DNA of 6,945 nt from Bacteroidales bacterium (GCA_021106665.1 JAIOTR010000465.1:1-6945), one strand, 5' to 3'. Shown: positions 1-6,945, numbered from the stretch's first letter. Made by a program: numbers and translations. Notes: generated by a model not told the origin, from the letters alone.

Positions 1-2165
1 GATGGAGGAATAATTTCAACAACACTTTCATAGCGGTAATAATTTTGTTTTGTAATGGTAACAATCATTTGATGAGGTGGCTGCTGTGCAGGAATAGTAA
101 TTGAAACCGGACCTCCGGTTGCTTCAGCTGTACCTATGATCTCACCATTTACTGTTAAAGCTATAAATGCACCATCATTTGCAGTTACATCGAAATTTGT
201 TACTCCGGCATATAGAATAGGATTATGTGTTACCGTTAAATTTTGAGGTATTTCAGAGTAAACGGTCATAAAAGCATCACCATGATGATGAAACAAATTA
301 TAAGTTACTTCTTTGTTGTTGGTGTTATAAGGCCAGCTCGACTGCTGTAAGAAATATTTACCTGCAGCATTTCCAAAGGCCGGTAAAACATCTCTTGAGT
401 CGGGAGTGGTTCCATAATCCGGCAGGAATTCAGGCCACATATTATCATAAGCGCCCCAAACATAAGTATCATTTACAAATGAATAAGATATCTCAGAGGC
501 AGCATTAATACCTAATGCTCCTGAATTATTACCACCAGAGGTATGCCTGTGGAATTTTTCTGCAAAACACTCACCTGTCATATTATACTTACCAGTTAAG
601 CAGTTAATAGACCAAACAAATGTTAAATCTGTATTGTTAAGACTGTTAATGTCGCTGCTTTGGAAATCGGGTTCGCCCCAACCTGTAGTTCCTCCGTGGT
701 CGCGGTGTTGCAACATGAAAGCGCCGTTATTGATTCCATCAATTACATCCTGTCCCGATCCATACCATGTACAGTTAACTTGTCCTGGTGTAGCAGGAAT
801 GTAACCCAATCCATTTGGCCCAAAAACATTCACTACAGTTGTAGTATTGGTCGCTGTTGACCATGCAGCAGTTTGAGGATTGCCACTGTATATAGCATTG
901 ATCCTGTTTACAGTTTTCCCCTGTACAACTTCCCAGAAACCTGCAACGGATTCAGAACAGATCTGAAACCAGCGCTCTGTTTGAAACCCTAAAGCTGTAA
1001 TCGGATTTTGATAATAGCCCGGATTTGTTGGGGGTGTTCTTTCATGATCCAGGAATTTGGTTACCATGGTTTCCAGATGGGTAGCATTCTGTGCAGTCAT
1101 CCTGGCAAAGACCATGTCGGGCATATCGTTGTTGTTTACATCTGCATAAATGTTGTCGGAAGCACAATAGTTGTTCCATATGGGTGAAATAATACTATTT
1201 GTAGCATTGGTTCCATAATCAGCCATAAGTAGTACAGCAGCCGGAACAATATCCCATGTATTGAAAGCATTGTTAAAATAATTTTCCAAGGTATTTGCGT
1301 TGTTGCCTCCAATGTCATCAAGAGTTTTGATGTCTGTCACAATTCCCTGCATGGTTCTGAACTTTTTAATAGAGTCGGCCCATTGCTGGTATTCAGCATT
1401 GTTAGGTACAACGATCAAATATTCACAACCCACGTCCTCAGTAGTCTGGTAAGATTTATTGTAATCTATCTTAGGAAGAGATTCATGGTTAAGAAGCATA
1501 TCTTCCAATATGGGATCCCACCAGCGGCTCCTTAAACGATTATCCCCAAACTGTCCATTTCCACCTTCGAAGTTCACTTCAACACGAAGATCATGATAAA
1601 CGATTAGTTCTTTTGTTACAGGATTATACTGAAAGGGTGTTACGCCCAACATTACCACATCAACTCCTCTGACTTGAGTAATTTCAGTACTAACAGGATT
1701 TACAGGATAAAATTCATCCTTAGTGTAAATGCTTAAGTCCTTGTTGTATTCCAGCGGACCACTTTCTGTTTCCCATGGAATTCGTGGTGCAGGAGCAAGG
1801 TCAATATTCTTAAAAGTTTCTGTCCTGCTTGCAATTACTTCAAACGTTACATTAGCACCTTGCGGTATCGCTATGTAGCGTCCTGTACCCGGTAAGTTTG
1901 GCGCTCCTTCATTGTTTGGAAGCAGGTTGCCCGGAAGTTCAATAACATCCATCAACTTGCCGTTAATTTGATTGCTTGAGAATGTAAAAGAGTGAATCGA
2001 GTAAGTAACTTCAACACCTGAAGTTTTTTGTTGTGTAAGCTCAAAACCCTGATTTCCCCAGCTATCGGAATATTGAATTTCATCTGCAATTAATACTCCA
2101 ATCAACATAAATGAAAAAAGCGTAAGGATAAGCTTTGTTCTAAAGATTTGTTTAAAATTTGTCAT
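1..2165 (-). CDS. Gingipain-like C25 cysteine peptidase, N-terminal 721 residues (3' end beyond window)
   Basis: Predicted secreted cysteine endopeptidase of family C25. It is open from an ATG at 2165 to the window edge with no stop, so the gene continues to the left. Residues 1 to about 27 form a signal peptide (MTNFKQIFRTK, then a hydrophobic run ending near LIA before DEIQYSD); the next Met (20) would destroy it, so the first ATG is preferred. Residues about 28-240 are the propeptide, including the conserved LRSRWWDP. The catalytic domain begins at GCEYLIV (246) and ends near HHHGDAF (626-632). His490 (in RDHG) and Cys522 (in NCLTGKY) match the gingipain His/Cys pair, and Glu405 (in CSES) is the likely third residue. 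An Ig-like domain starts near 640 and is cut at the edge. In a 115-residue stretch starting at GCEYLIV, 89 residues are identical to the complete upstream paralogue. That gene's stop lies 55 nt upstream, so co-transcription is likely. Family is certain; substrate is unknown. Confidence 0.93.
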   Translation of the reverse strand, partial: MTNFKQIFRTKLILTLFSFMLIGVLIADEIQYSDSWGNQGFELTQQKTSGVEVTYSIHSFTFSSNQINGKLMDVIELPGNLLPNNEGAPNLPGTGRYIAIPQGANVTFEVIASRTETFKNIDLAPAPRIPWETESGPLEYNKDLSIYTKDEFYPVNPVSTEITQVRGVDVVMLGVTPFQYNPVTKELIVYHDLRVEVNFEGGNGQFGDNRLRSRWWDPILEDMLLNHESLPKIDYNKSYQTTEDVGCEYLIVVPNNAEYQQWADSIKKFRTMQGIVTDIKTLDDIGGNNANTLENYFNNAFNTWDIVPAAVLLMADYGTNATNSIISPIWNNYCASDNIYADVNNNDMPDMVFARMTAQNATHLETMVTKFLDHERTPPTNPGYYQNPITALGFQTERWFQICSESVAGFWEVVQGKTVNRINAIYSGNPQTAAWSTATNTTTVVNVFGPNGLGYIPATPGQVNCTWYGSGQDVIDGINNGAFMLQHRDHGGTTGWGEPDFQSSDINSLNNTDLTFVWSINCLTGKYNMTGECFAEKFHRHTSGGNNSGALGINAASEISYSFVNDTYVWGAYDNMWPEFLPDYGTTPDSRDVLPAFGNAAGKYFLQQSSWPYNTNNKEVTYNLFHHHGDAFMTVYSEIPQNLTVTHNPILYAGVTNFDVTANDGAFIALTVNGEIIGTAEATGGPVSITIPAQQPPHQMIVTITKQNYYRYESVVEIIPP
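540..1430 (-). other. C25 catalytic core of the partial paralogue
   Basis: Residues 246 to about 542 of the left-edge gene, from GCEYLIV past the nucleophile. Glu405 (codon 951-953), His490 (codon 696-698) and Cys522 (codon 600-602) are all intact, in the same relative positions as Glu398, His483 and Cys515 of the complete copy. This argues that both are active enzymes rather than one active and one decayed copy. The domain continues to HHHGDAF at about 632. Confidence 0.8.
1411..1430. repeat. 20-nt exact direct repeat, copy 1
   Basis: The 20 bases acgatcaaatattcacaacc occur here and again at 5246-5265, in the same orientation, mismatching on both flanks. They encode the start of the C25 domain (GCEYLIV) in each paralogue. 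They form part of a long imperfect direct repeat in which positions 1-2165 align with about 3836-5979. Confidence 0.9.
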
Positions 2166-2220
2166 AATTAATCAATTTAGTTGTTATTTTAATTTTATAT
2201 CAATGCTTATGTTTGTATAG
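2166..2220 (-). other. Short spacer between the two peptidase genes
   Basis: 55 nt of A/T-rich sequence between the stop of the complete peptidase (2221) and the ATG of the next copy (2165). No hairpin with a T run, no Shine-Dalgarno site and no convincing Bacteroidota promoter is visible. The short gap and shared strand suggest that the two genes are transcribed together. Confidence 0.4.
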
Positions 2221-2487
2221 TTATTTTGTCAAAATAAGTTTATGTGAAAAAACGGAATTTTGTGATTGCAAAACGCCAAAATAAATTCCTGCAGGAACAG
2301 GGTTTCCTTCTTCATTGTTTCCGTCCCATGTTATTTCGTAAATTCCTTCTGTGTAACAATTATCATCAGCGAGAGGTTGAATTAATTCGCCATGAATATT
2401 ATATATTTTAAGTGAAATATTGGATTTCTTTTCTACAAAAAATTTCAAGGTCGTATTGCCGGTAAAAGGATTTGGATAACTATCCAA
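2221..2487 (-). other. T9SS type-A C-terminal sorting domain of the complete peptidase
   Basis: Residues about 1165-1252. It opens with LDSYPNPFTGNTTLKF, continues with LKIYNIHGELI, then WDGNNEEGNPVPAGIYF, and ends FSHKLILTK. This is the usual layout of the Por secretion tail, which directs export through the outer membrane and is normally cut off during anchoring or release. The WDG...G.PVPAGIYF segment also resembles FlgD-like Ig tails. Confidence 0.85.
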
Positions 2488-5400
2488 TATTTTCTGACTT
2501 AAGTATTCAACTTCTGAATCCCCAAATCCGGTGAGCGTTCCGTCAAACCAACTGAGAATTTTTTGCATTAATTCAACTTTGGTCGAAGGGGAACTTCCAT
2601 CTAATATTTTACCAAGTTCAAAAGTAGTACCTATTGTACGATAATCACCTGCATTATAAGCTACACCACAACTGTAAAATGGATCTTGTATGGTAAACAC
2701 ATCAAAAGCAGGATATTCTGGAATAAGTTCATAATCGGCTACTGGATTATGTCCATCATATACAAAAGAAGTTCCTCCAGATAGTGTACCTGCTACTCCA
2801 ACAATGTCTTCCAATACAAACATGTTTTGGTTTTCAATATCAATATTGAACATCGAATGAACAGGAGTTGGAGTGTCATCTTTCCATGTTACCCTTCCTT
2901 CCATCCAGATATTACCGCCATTCAGCAAGAAATCTTTCAATATTTGTCCTTCGTCCTGAGTTAGTTCATAATTGGTAAAATGCAATCCAAGACAAACAAA
3001 TAAGTTTTTATAAAGACTAATGTCTTCAGGGAAATTTGTCGCATACTCAGCATAAATATCCATATCATTTAATGTTTCATAGATGCCGGGACCCGAGTAA
3101 TTTTGAGATTCGAGATCAAGTATGAGCGCTATATATTGACCTATAACTGTTGAGAATGACCCCATACCATTTATCCCACCATCACCTGAAATATTAAAAT
3201 CGAATTCTGCAAGAGAACCTTCCGGTGCAGTTGCATCAGCTGTAATACTGAAAACATTATCCGAAGTTGCATTGGCGGCCATATTTCCATAATTCTGTGG
3301 AGCTGTATTGATCGTTATATATGGATCTGAAGTGGCCAATTCTCCAATTATGTTAAATGCTTCAGATGATCCTGAATTGATAATCGAAATTGTAAGATCA
3401 ACCGTTTCACCGGGATCAACTCTTCCATTATTATTTCCACCTGCATCATCAATTTCAAAATCTACAAATTCCATAACCGGGGCATGTGATTTGATTATAA
3501 ATTGACTTACCCATGTATCTGTTCCGTCGGTTGCTTCAATTTCAAATAATATATTGATATTGTCAGGTATTAAATTATCCACATCAAATGCAAAAGCATC
3601 ATTGATGGTTATGGAATTTCCCGGGAGGAAATCACCAAAAGTTTCTGAATTGTCAGTAATTGTAATAAACGGACTTCCAGTGCTTAATGTGGCAGTCACA
3701 TTATTTGCCAGTACTGTACCAATATTTTGCAATGTTACAGAAAGTGAAATTGCCTCTCCGTAATCCATTAATCCGTTTCCATTACCTGCATCATCATTCA
3801 TTGAAAATGATTCTTGAACCACATATGCAATATCTGATGGAATCACATCCACCGTTGTTTCATAGCGATAATAATTTTGTTTGGTTACAGTTACATCTAT
3901 CTGCGATCCTGCCGTCTGTCCGGGAATCGGTATTTGAATCATTACACCTGCCCCAATACCTGTTCCTATTATTTCGCCATTAACGGTAAGCCCGATGAAT
4001 GCATCTACATCTGCATAAATAGAAAAAGTTTCAACTCCCTCAAGTAAAACGTCACTATGTAAGACTGTTAAATCCTGCGGTACTTCAGTAAATAATGTGA
4101 GAAAAGCATCTCCATGATGGTGAAATAAATTATATGTTACTTCTTTGTTGCCGGTATTGTATGGCCATGATGACTGCTTGAGAAAATATTTTCCAGCTGC
4201 GTTTCCAAAAGCGGGCAATACACCTCTGTGATCAGGAGTTGTACCGTACTGAGGCATGAATTCCGGCCACAGGTTATCATACAGGCCCCAAACATAGGTG
4301 TCATTAACAAATGAGTAAGAAACTTCGGAAGCAGCGATCAATCCAAGTGCTCCGGAATTTTGGCCGTTGCTTGTATAACGGTGAAATTTTTCAGTAAAAC
4401 ACTCTCCCCCCGGTAAATTATATTTACCAGTTAAACAATTTACGGAAAGGATAAAGGTCAGGTCAGTATTGGATAAACCATTAATATCATTGCTCGCATA
4501 ATCAGGTTCGCCCCAGCCTTGCTCATAACCATGATCGCGATGCTGAAGCATAAAAGCGCCGTTGTTAATAGCATCATTGACCATTGTTGCATCACCACCG
4601 CTCCAGTCACCAAGGTCACTAGGTGATTGAGGAATGTAGTTCAATCCATTTGGCCCGAACACGTTTAATACGGTGTAAGTATTTGATGCAGTTGACCACG
4701 GATCTGTTGCCGGATTCCCGCCATAAACTTCATTTATTCGTACAGGTTCTTTGCCCAATGCATGTTTCCAAAAACCACCAACAGATTCGGAACATATCTG
4801 GAACCAGCGTTCGGTTTGCCAGCCCAAAGCTGTAATTGGATGATTATAAAAGTCAGGATTGGTAGGAGGATTAACCTCATAATTCAGAAACTTGGTGATC
4901 ATGGTTTCCAGTTGGTCTTCATTCTGGGCGGTAATTCTTGCAAAAACCATATCAGGCATGTCGTTGTTGGTTACATCGGCATAAATATTATCAGAAGCAC
5001 AATAGTAGTCCCAGATAGGTGCTACTATGCTATTAGCCGCATTGGTGCCATAATCACCGAGAAGTAAAACCGCAGCAGGGACAATATCCCAGTCGTTGTA
5101 TGCATCGTTGAAGTAACTTTCCAATGTATTTACATTATTTCCACCAATTTCATCAAGGGTTATTACATTAGTCAGGATACCTTGCAAAGTCCTGAATTGT
5201 TTAATGGTATCAGCCCAATTTTGAAATTCCTGATTATTAGGAGCTACGATCAAATATTCACAACCTGTTTCTTTTGTTTCCTGAAAGGACTTGTTGTAGT
5301 TAATTTCAGGTATGGAGGATTCATTGAGGAACATATCCCTGATTATCGGATCCCACCAGCGGCTTCTTAACCTTTCATCTCCAAAATCACTGTTTCCATT

Positions 5401-5979
5401 AGTAAAAGTTATTTCTATTTCAATATCCCTGTAAACTTTCAGTTCCTTTGTAATTGGATTGTATTGAAAAGGAGTAATGCCAAGCATTACAGCTTCGATC
5501 CCGCGAATTTCTGTTTTTTCAGAAAGTTTAAAAGGATTCTCAGGATAAAATTTATTGGAGTTGTAAATAGCCTCATTTTTTTTGTATTCCAGTGGCTCTG
5601 TTTCAGTATCCCAGGGAATTCTTGGTGATGGTGCAATGTCAATATCAGAATACAACTCTGTTCTGAAACTAACAATGTTTAATTCTGCGATAGCTCCATT
5701 AGGAACCGCTATATATCTTCCGGTGCCGGGTAAGTTTGGTGCACCTTCATCATTGGGAAGTATCACATTTGGTAAAGAAAGTTCCTGCATTCCTTTACCG
5801 TTTATTGTGACATTCAGAATGCTGAAATTATCAATAGAAAAATTAACAGTTACTGTTTTATTATTTTGATTTTTTAAAGAAAATCCGGCATCTCCCCAAT
5901 TGTCAGAATATTGAATATCGTCAGCAAATGAGCTGGAAATGAAAATTAGACTAATTAATAGTATGTAAACATGCTTCAT
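2221..5979 (-). CDS. Gingipain-like C25 cysteine peptidase with GATase-like domain and T9SS sorting tail
   Basis: Complete 1252-residue exported cysteine peptidase. Order of parts: signal peptide 1-19 (cleavage likely SFA|DD); propeptide about 20-235 with LRSRWWDP (W208, W209); catalytic C25 domain about 239-630 starting GCEYLIV, with SDNIYAD near 329-335 (compare gingipain SDQVYG), His483 in RDHG, Cys515 in NCLTGKY, likely Glu398 in CSES, and HHHGDAF at 620-626; Ig-like domain about 632-716; two tandem beta repeats 718-833 and 836-945, each with an Asn/Gly/Asp-rich loop; GATase-like domain about 949-1146; T9SS type-A tail about 1165-1252 opening with SYPNPF. The ATG at 5979 directly precedes a good signal peptide. 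It has an A-rich leader and no Shine-Dalgarno site, as is common in Bacteroidota. Sec and T9SS export to the surface or medium is inferred, with autoprocessing of the propeptide as in known gingipains. Arg- or Lys-specificity should not be assumed. Confidence 0.95.
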   Translation of the reverse strand: MKHVYILLISLIFISSSFADDIQYSDNWGDAGFSLKNQNNKTVTVNFSIDNFSILNVTINGKGMQELSLPNVILPNDEGAPNLPGTGRYIAVPNGAIAELNIVSFRTELYSDIDIAPSPRIPWDTETEPLEYKKNEAIYNSNKFYPENPFKLSEKTEIRGIEAVMLGITPFQYNPITKELKVYRDIEIEITFTNGNSDFGDERLRSRWWDPIIRDMFLNESSIPEINYNKSFQETKETGCEYLIVAPNNQEFQNWADTIKQFRTLQGILTNVITLDEIGGNNVNTLESYFNDAYNDWDIVPAAVLLLGDYGTNAANSIVAPIWDYYCASDNIYADVTNNDMPDMVFARITAQNEDQLETMITKFLNYEVNPPTNPDFYNHPITALGWQTERWFQICSESVGGFWKHALGKEPVRINEVYGGNPATDPWSTASNTYTVLNVFGPNGLNYIPQSPSDLGDWSGGDATMVNDAINNGAFMLQHRDHGYEQGWGEPDYASNDINGLSNTDLTFILSVNCLTGKYNLPGGECFTEKFHRYTSNGQNSGALGLIAASEVSYSFVNDTYVWGLYDNLWPEFMPQYGTTPDHRGVLPAFGNAAGKYFLKQSSWPYNTGNKEVTYNLFHHHGDAFLTLFTEVPQDLTVLHSDVLLEGVETFSIYADVDAFIGLTVNGEIIGTGIGAGVMIQIPIPGQTAGSQIDVTVTKQNYYRYETTVDVIPSDIAYVVQESFSMNDDAGNGNGLMDYGEAISLSVTLQNIGTVLANNVTATLSTGSPFITITDNSETFGDFLPGNSITINDAFAFDVDNLIPDNINILFEIEATDGTDTWVSQFIIKSHAPVMEFVDFEIDDAGGNNNGRVDPGETVDLTISIINSGSSEAFNIIGELATSDPYITINTAPQNYGNMAANATSDNVFSITADATAPEGSLAEFDFNISGDGGINGMGSFSTVIGQYIALILDLESQNYSGPGIYETLNDMDIYAEYATNFPEDISLYKNLFVCLGLHFTNYELTQDEGQILKDFLLNGGNIWMEGRVTWKDDTPTPVHSMFNIDIENQNMFVLEDIVGVAGTLSGGTSFVYDGHNPVADYELIPEYPAFDVFTIQDPFYSCGVAYNAGDYRTIGTTFELGKILDGSSPSTKVELMQKILSWFDGTLTGFGDSEVEYLSQKILDSYPNPFTGNTTLKFFVEKKSNISLKIYNIHGELIQPLADDNCYTEGIYEITWDGNNEEGNPVPAGIYFGVLQSQNSVFSHKLILTK
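2542..3135 (-). other. GATase-like domain near the C-terminus of the complete peptidase
   Basis: Residues about 949-1146. The pattern is an opening strand (YIALILDLES), a strand FVCLGLHF, the helix and loop LTQDEGQILKDFLLNGGNIWMEG, a late GTTFELG strand, and a closing helix STKVELMQKILSWF. This resembles the glutamine-amidotransferase-like Rossmann domains found beside peptidases in Bacteroidota surface proteins. I see no clear complete amidotransferase triad, so a structural or binding role is more likely than catalysis. The closing segment reappears at the start of the right-edge gene. Confidence 0.5.
3145..3828 (-). repeat. Two tandem ~115-residue beta-sandwich-like repeats
   Basis: Residues 718-833 and 836-945 of the complete peptidase. 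Each carries a loop at the same place, DDAGNGNGLMDYGE (729-742) and DDAGGNNNGRVDPGE (844-858), then a strand pair (LSVTLQNIGT / LTISIINSGS) and a PFITI / PYITI strand. At the DNA level both loops keep cctgcatcatc (3785-3795 and 3440-3450). The Asn/Asp/Gly-rich loop with NGxxDxGE is common in secreted CARDB-like modules and may bind calcium; that role is inferred. The repeats probably act as a stalk between the catalytic and C-terminal domains. Confidence 0.7.
4089..5265 (-). other. C25 (gingipain-type) catalytic domain of the complete peptidase
   Basis: Residues about 239-631. It opens with GCEYLIVAPNN (compare the gingipain beta strand at the mature N-terminus) and contains PAAVLLLGDYGTN (compare VLLVGD in gingipains). 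SDNIYADVTNND through FLNYE aligns well with gingipain SDQVYGQIVGND through IHYE. RDHG supplies the catalytic His (483) and NCLTGKY the nucleophile Cys (515). The His-Cys spacing of 32 is close to the 33 of RgpB (211 and 244, from memory). HHHGDAFL near the end corresponds to the gingipain FGDPSLL segment. Confidence 0.85.
5246..5265. repeat. 20-nt exact direct repeat, copy 2
   Basis: Partner of the copy at 1411-1430, lying at the equivalent codons of the complete peptidase. Another exact match, ggatcccaccagcggct, lies at 1513-1529 and 5348-5364 and encodes the SRWWDP motif. The identity reflects gene duplication and could serve as a site for recombination between copies. Confidence 0.9.
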
Positions 5980-6044
5980 AATACGGAATTATTTATGTTT
6001 TTTAATGAATCAGTATATTTGCATTAGTTAATATGTATAATTAC
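5980..6044 (-). other. AT-rich 5' leader of the complete peptidase gene
   Basis: 65 nt between the candidate terminator and the ATG at 5979. On the minus strand it is very A/T-rich and ends in an A-run followed by ATAAATAATTCCGTATT before the start codon. No Shine-Dalgarno sequence is present. I looked for the Bacteroidota -33 TTG / -7 TAnnTTTG pattern and found no convincing match. A TATACT hexamer lies in the stretch, but without a well-placed -35, so no promoter is called. Confidence 0.3.
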
Positions 6045-6070
6045 AAAAGCCGGAAGTGTTCTGCTCCAGC
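6045..6070 (-). terminator. Possible intrinsic terminator after the PKD/T9SS gene
   Basis: On the minus strand, GCTGGAG (6070-6064) and TTCCGGC (6055-6049) form a 7-bp stem with two G-T wobbles and an 8-nt loop, followed at once by TTTT (6048-6045). It begins 14 nt after the stop codon at 6085. The stem is short and the T run brief, so this is a candidate only. If real, the complete peptidase gene downstream would need its own promoter in the remaining 65 nt or depend on read-through. Confidence 0.4.
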
Positions 6071-6084
6071 CTTGTATTATTGTA

Positions 6085-6945
6085 TTATTTTATAATTATT
6101 CTTTCTTTATATGTTATTTCTTCAGAATTAATAATAATGAAATAGATTCCTGAATCTAAATCATTCAGATTTATATCCATATTATTTTCACCATAGATAT
6201 TTCCAGATGCTTCAAAAACAACTTTACCCAAATTATTTAAAATTTTAATTTCTGGATTAACTAAATTCAAATCTCCAAAATAAATTTTAAACTGTCCATT
6301 ATTGGGATTTGGAAATATATTGATTCCTTTGCTTATATTTTCATTTATATCAGTAAGTGTTACAAGAATTTGCAGGCTTTCCGAATAATTGCTTTCACCA
6401 CATTCATTAATTGCCTTAACACTCAAGTAAACATCGCCTTCCCAGTAATCTGTCCAGTCAATAGTACAATCAGTTCCATTTTCTATTATAGATCCTGCAT
6501 CAGCAGGATCCAGATTCCATTCATAACTATCAGCGTTGGCAACTTCTGTTACTGAATAATCATTTGTCCATCCCGGATAAGAACCAACAACAATTTCGCC
6601 ATTAGGAGTTTCAGGTGTAGAAGGTGCAGCATTGACAGTAATATAATCTTCAAGGGTTATTGAACTGAATTCATTTCCATCAGAAACAGTAAGGGTTACG
6701 TCAAAAATCCCGACATTGAAATAAGCTATAGTAGGATTCTGGAAAGATGATGTAGCTGGCATACCCCCTTCAAATTCCCACTCCCATGATGTCACATCAC
6801 CAGTTGACATGTCCATAAAATCAATTGTTTCCTGCTCACATATTTCGGTAACCGAAGAAATGAAACTTGCTTGAAGAGAAGTGCCAATTCCAAAAAATGA
6901 GAGGTATTCAGCCATCAATTCTTCTTTGGTTGAGGGTGAGCTTCC
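6085..6945 (-). CDS. C-terminal part of a T9SS-exported protein with PKD domains, probably a third C25 peptidase paralogue
   Basis: The last 286 residues of a gene entering from the right edge; the stop is TAA at 6087-6085. The frame is open to 6945 and the first residues, GSSPSTKEELMAEYLSFFG, align with residues GSSPSTKVELMQKILSWFD at the end of the GATase-like domain in the complete peptidase. The TTG at 6918 is therefore an internal codon, not a start. Next come a PKD domain at about 26-105 (WEWEFEGG, then NPTIAYFNVGIFDVTLTVSD), a PKD-like domain at about 109-196 (YEWNLDP, then NECGESNYSE), and a T9SS type-A tail at about 207-286 (INIFPNPNNG, then GIYFIIINSEE, ending in a Lys). The missing N-terminal part is inferred, by homology and tandem position, to hold a C25 catalytic domain, but this cannot be seen here. 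The product is expected at the cell surface or outside the cell. Confidence 0.85.
   Translation of the reverse strand, partial: GSSPSTKEELMAEYLSFFGIGTSLQASFISSVTEICEQETIDFMDMSTGDVTSWEWEFEGGMPATSSFQNPTIAYFNVGIFDVTLTVSDGNEFSSITLEDYITVNAAPSTPETPNGEIVVGSYPGWTNDYSVTEVANADSYEWNLDPADAGSIIENGTDCTIDWTDYWEGDVYLSVKAINECGESNYSESLQILVTLTDINENISKGINIFPNPNNGQFKIYFGDLNLVNPEIKILNNLGKVVFEASGNIYGENNMDINLNDLDSGIYFIIINSEEITYKERIIIK
6634..6873 (-). other. PKD domain in the right-edge gene
   Basis: About residues 25-104 of the visible part. Hallmarks are the IDFMDMSTG strand, WEWEFEGG, the FQNPTIAYFNVGIF turn and DVTLTVSDGNEF. PKD folds are beta-sandwich spacers or binding modules in exported proteins. The complete peptidase next door has no PKD domain at this position, so it is a lineage-specific insertion or tail swap. 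Confidence 0.75.

Noticed and set aside
660..860. 66-residue plus-strand ORF
   Set aside because: Antisense to the active-site region of the left-edge peptidase, with no supporting features.
1136..1321. 61-residue ORF on the minus strand
   Set aside because: It lies out of frame inside the left-edge peptidase, which is conserved with its paralogue across this stretch.
3687..3983. 98-residue plus-strand ORF
   Set aside because: Antisense to the repeat/Ig-like region of the complete peptidase; no recognisable domain or start signal.
4762..5067. 101-residue plus-strand ORF
   Set aside because: Antisense to the conserved catalytic domain; its openness follows from codon use of the real gene.
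5487..5675. 62-residue minus-strand ORF in another frame
   Set aside because: Shadow of the propeptide coding region.
5980..6044. Bacteroidota-type promoter upstream of the complete peptidase
   Set aside because: No TAnnTTTG with a properly spaced TTG could be found; the TATACT hexamer alone is not enough in such A/T-rich sequence.
6085..6918. Independent 277-residue gene starting at TTG 6918
   Set aside because: The frame stays open to the window edge and the residues upstream of the TTG match the paralogue, so this is the 3' part of a longer gene; it also lacks a signal peptide.

Overview
The window comes from an AT-rich bacterial genome, almost certainly a member of the Bacteroidota (possibly a related FCB-group lineage). 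The evidence is that both visible C-termini are type IX secretion (T9SS) type-A sorting domains with YPNPF / FPNPN-type openings, that the genes lack Shine-Dalgarno sites and have A/T-rich leaders, and that the proteins are large modular exported peptidases with PKD-type domains. Species cannot be read from this window.

Layout: all coding sequence is on the minus strand, in the order 6945 to 1. (i) 6945-6085 is the 3' end of a secreted protein whose first visible residues (GSSPSTKEELM) match a segment near the end of the next gene; a PKD domain, a PKD-like domain and a T9SS tail follow. (ii) A 105-nt spacer holds a plausible intrinsic terminator. (iii) 5979-2221 is a complete 1252-residue gingipain-like (clan CD, family C25) cysteine peptidase: signal peptide, propeptide, catalytic domain with His483 and Cys515, Ig-like domain, two tandem ~115-residue beta repeats, a GATase-like domain and a T9SS tail. 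(iv) A 55-nt spacer without a visible terminator follows. (v) 2165-1 is the first 721 residues of a close paralogue (signal peptide, propeptide, full catalytic domain with His490 and Cys522, most of the Ig-like domain); it runs off the left edge.

The window is therefore a tandem array of at least two, probably three, paralogous C25 peptidases that have kept the catalytic unit and vary their C-terminal accessory modules. The products are expected to cross the inner membrane by Sec and the outer membrane by T9SS, and to act on the cell surface or outside the cell, probably digesting proteins or maturing other surface proteins. Substrate specificity is not evident: an Asp equivalent to the S1 Asp of the Arg-gingipains is not visible. 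No RNA genes, CRISPR, mobile elements or gene-free stretches over 300 bases were seen.
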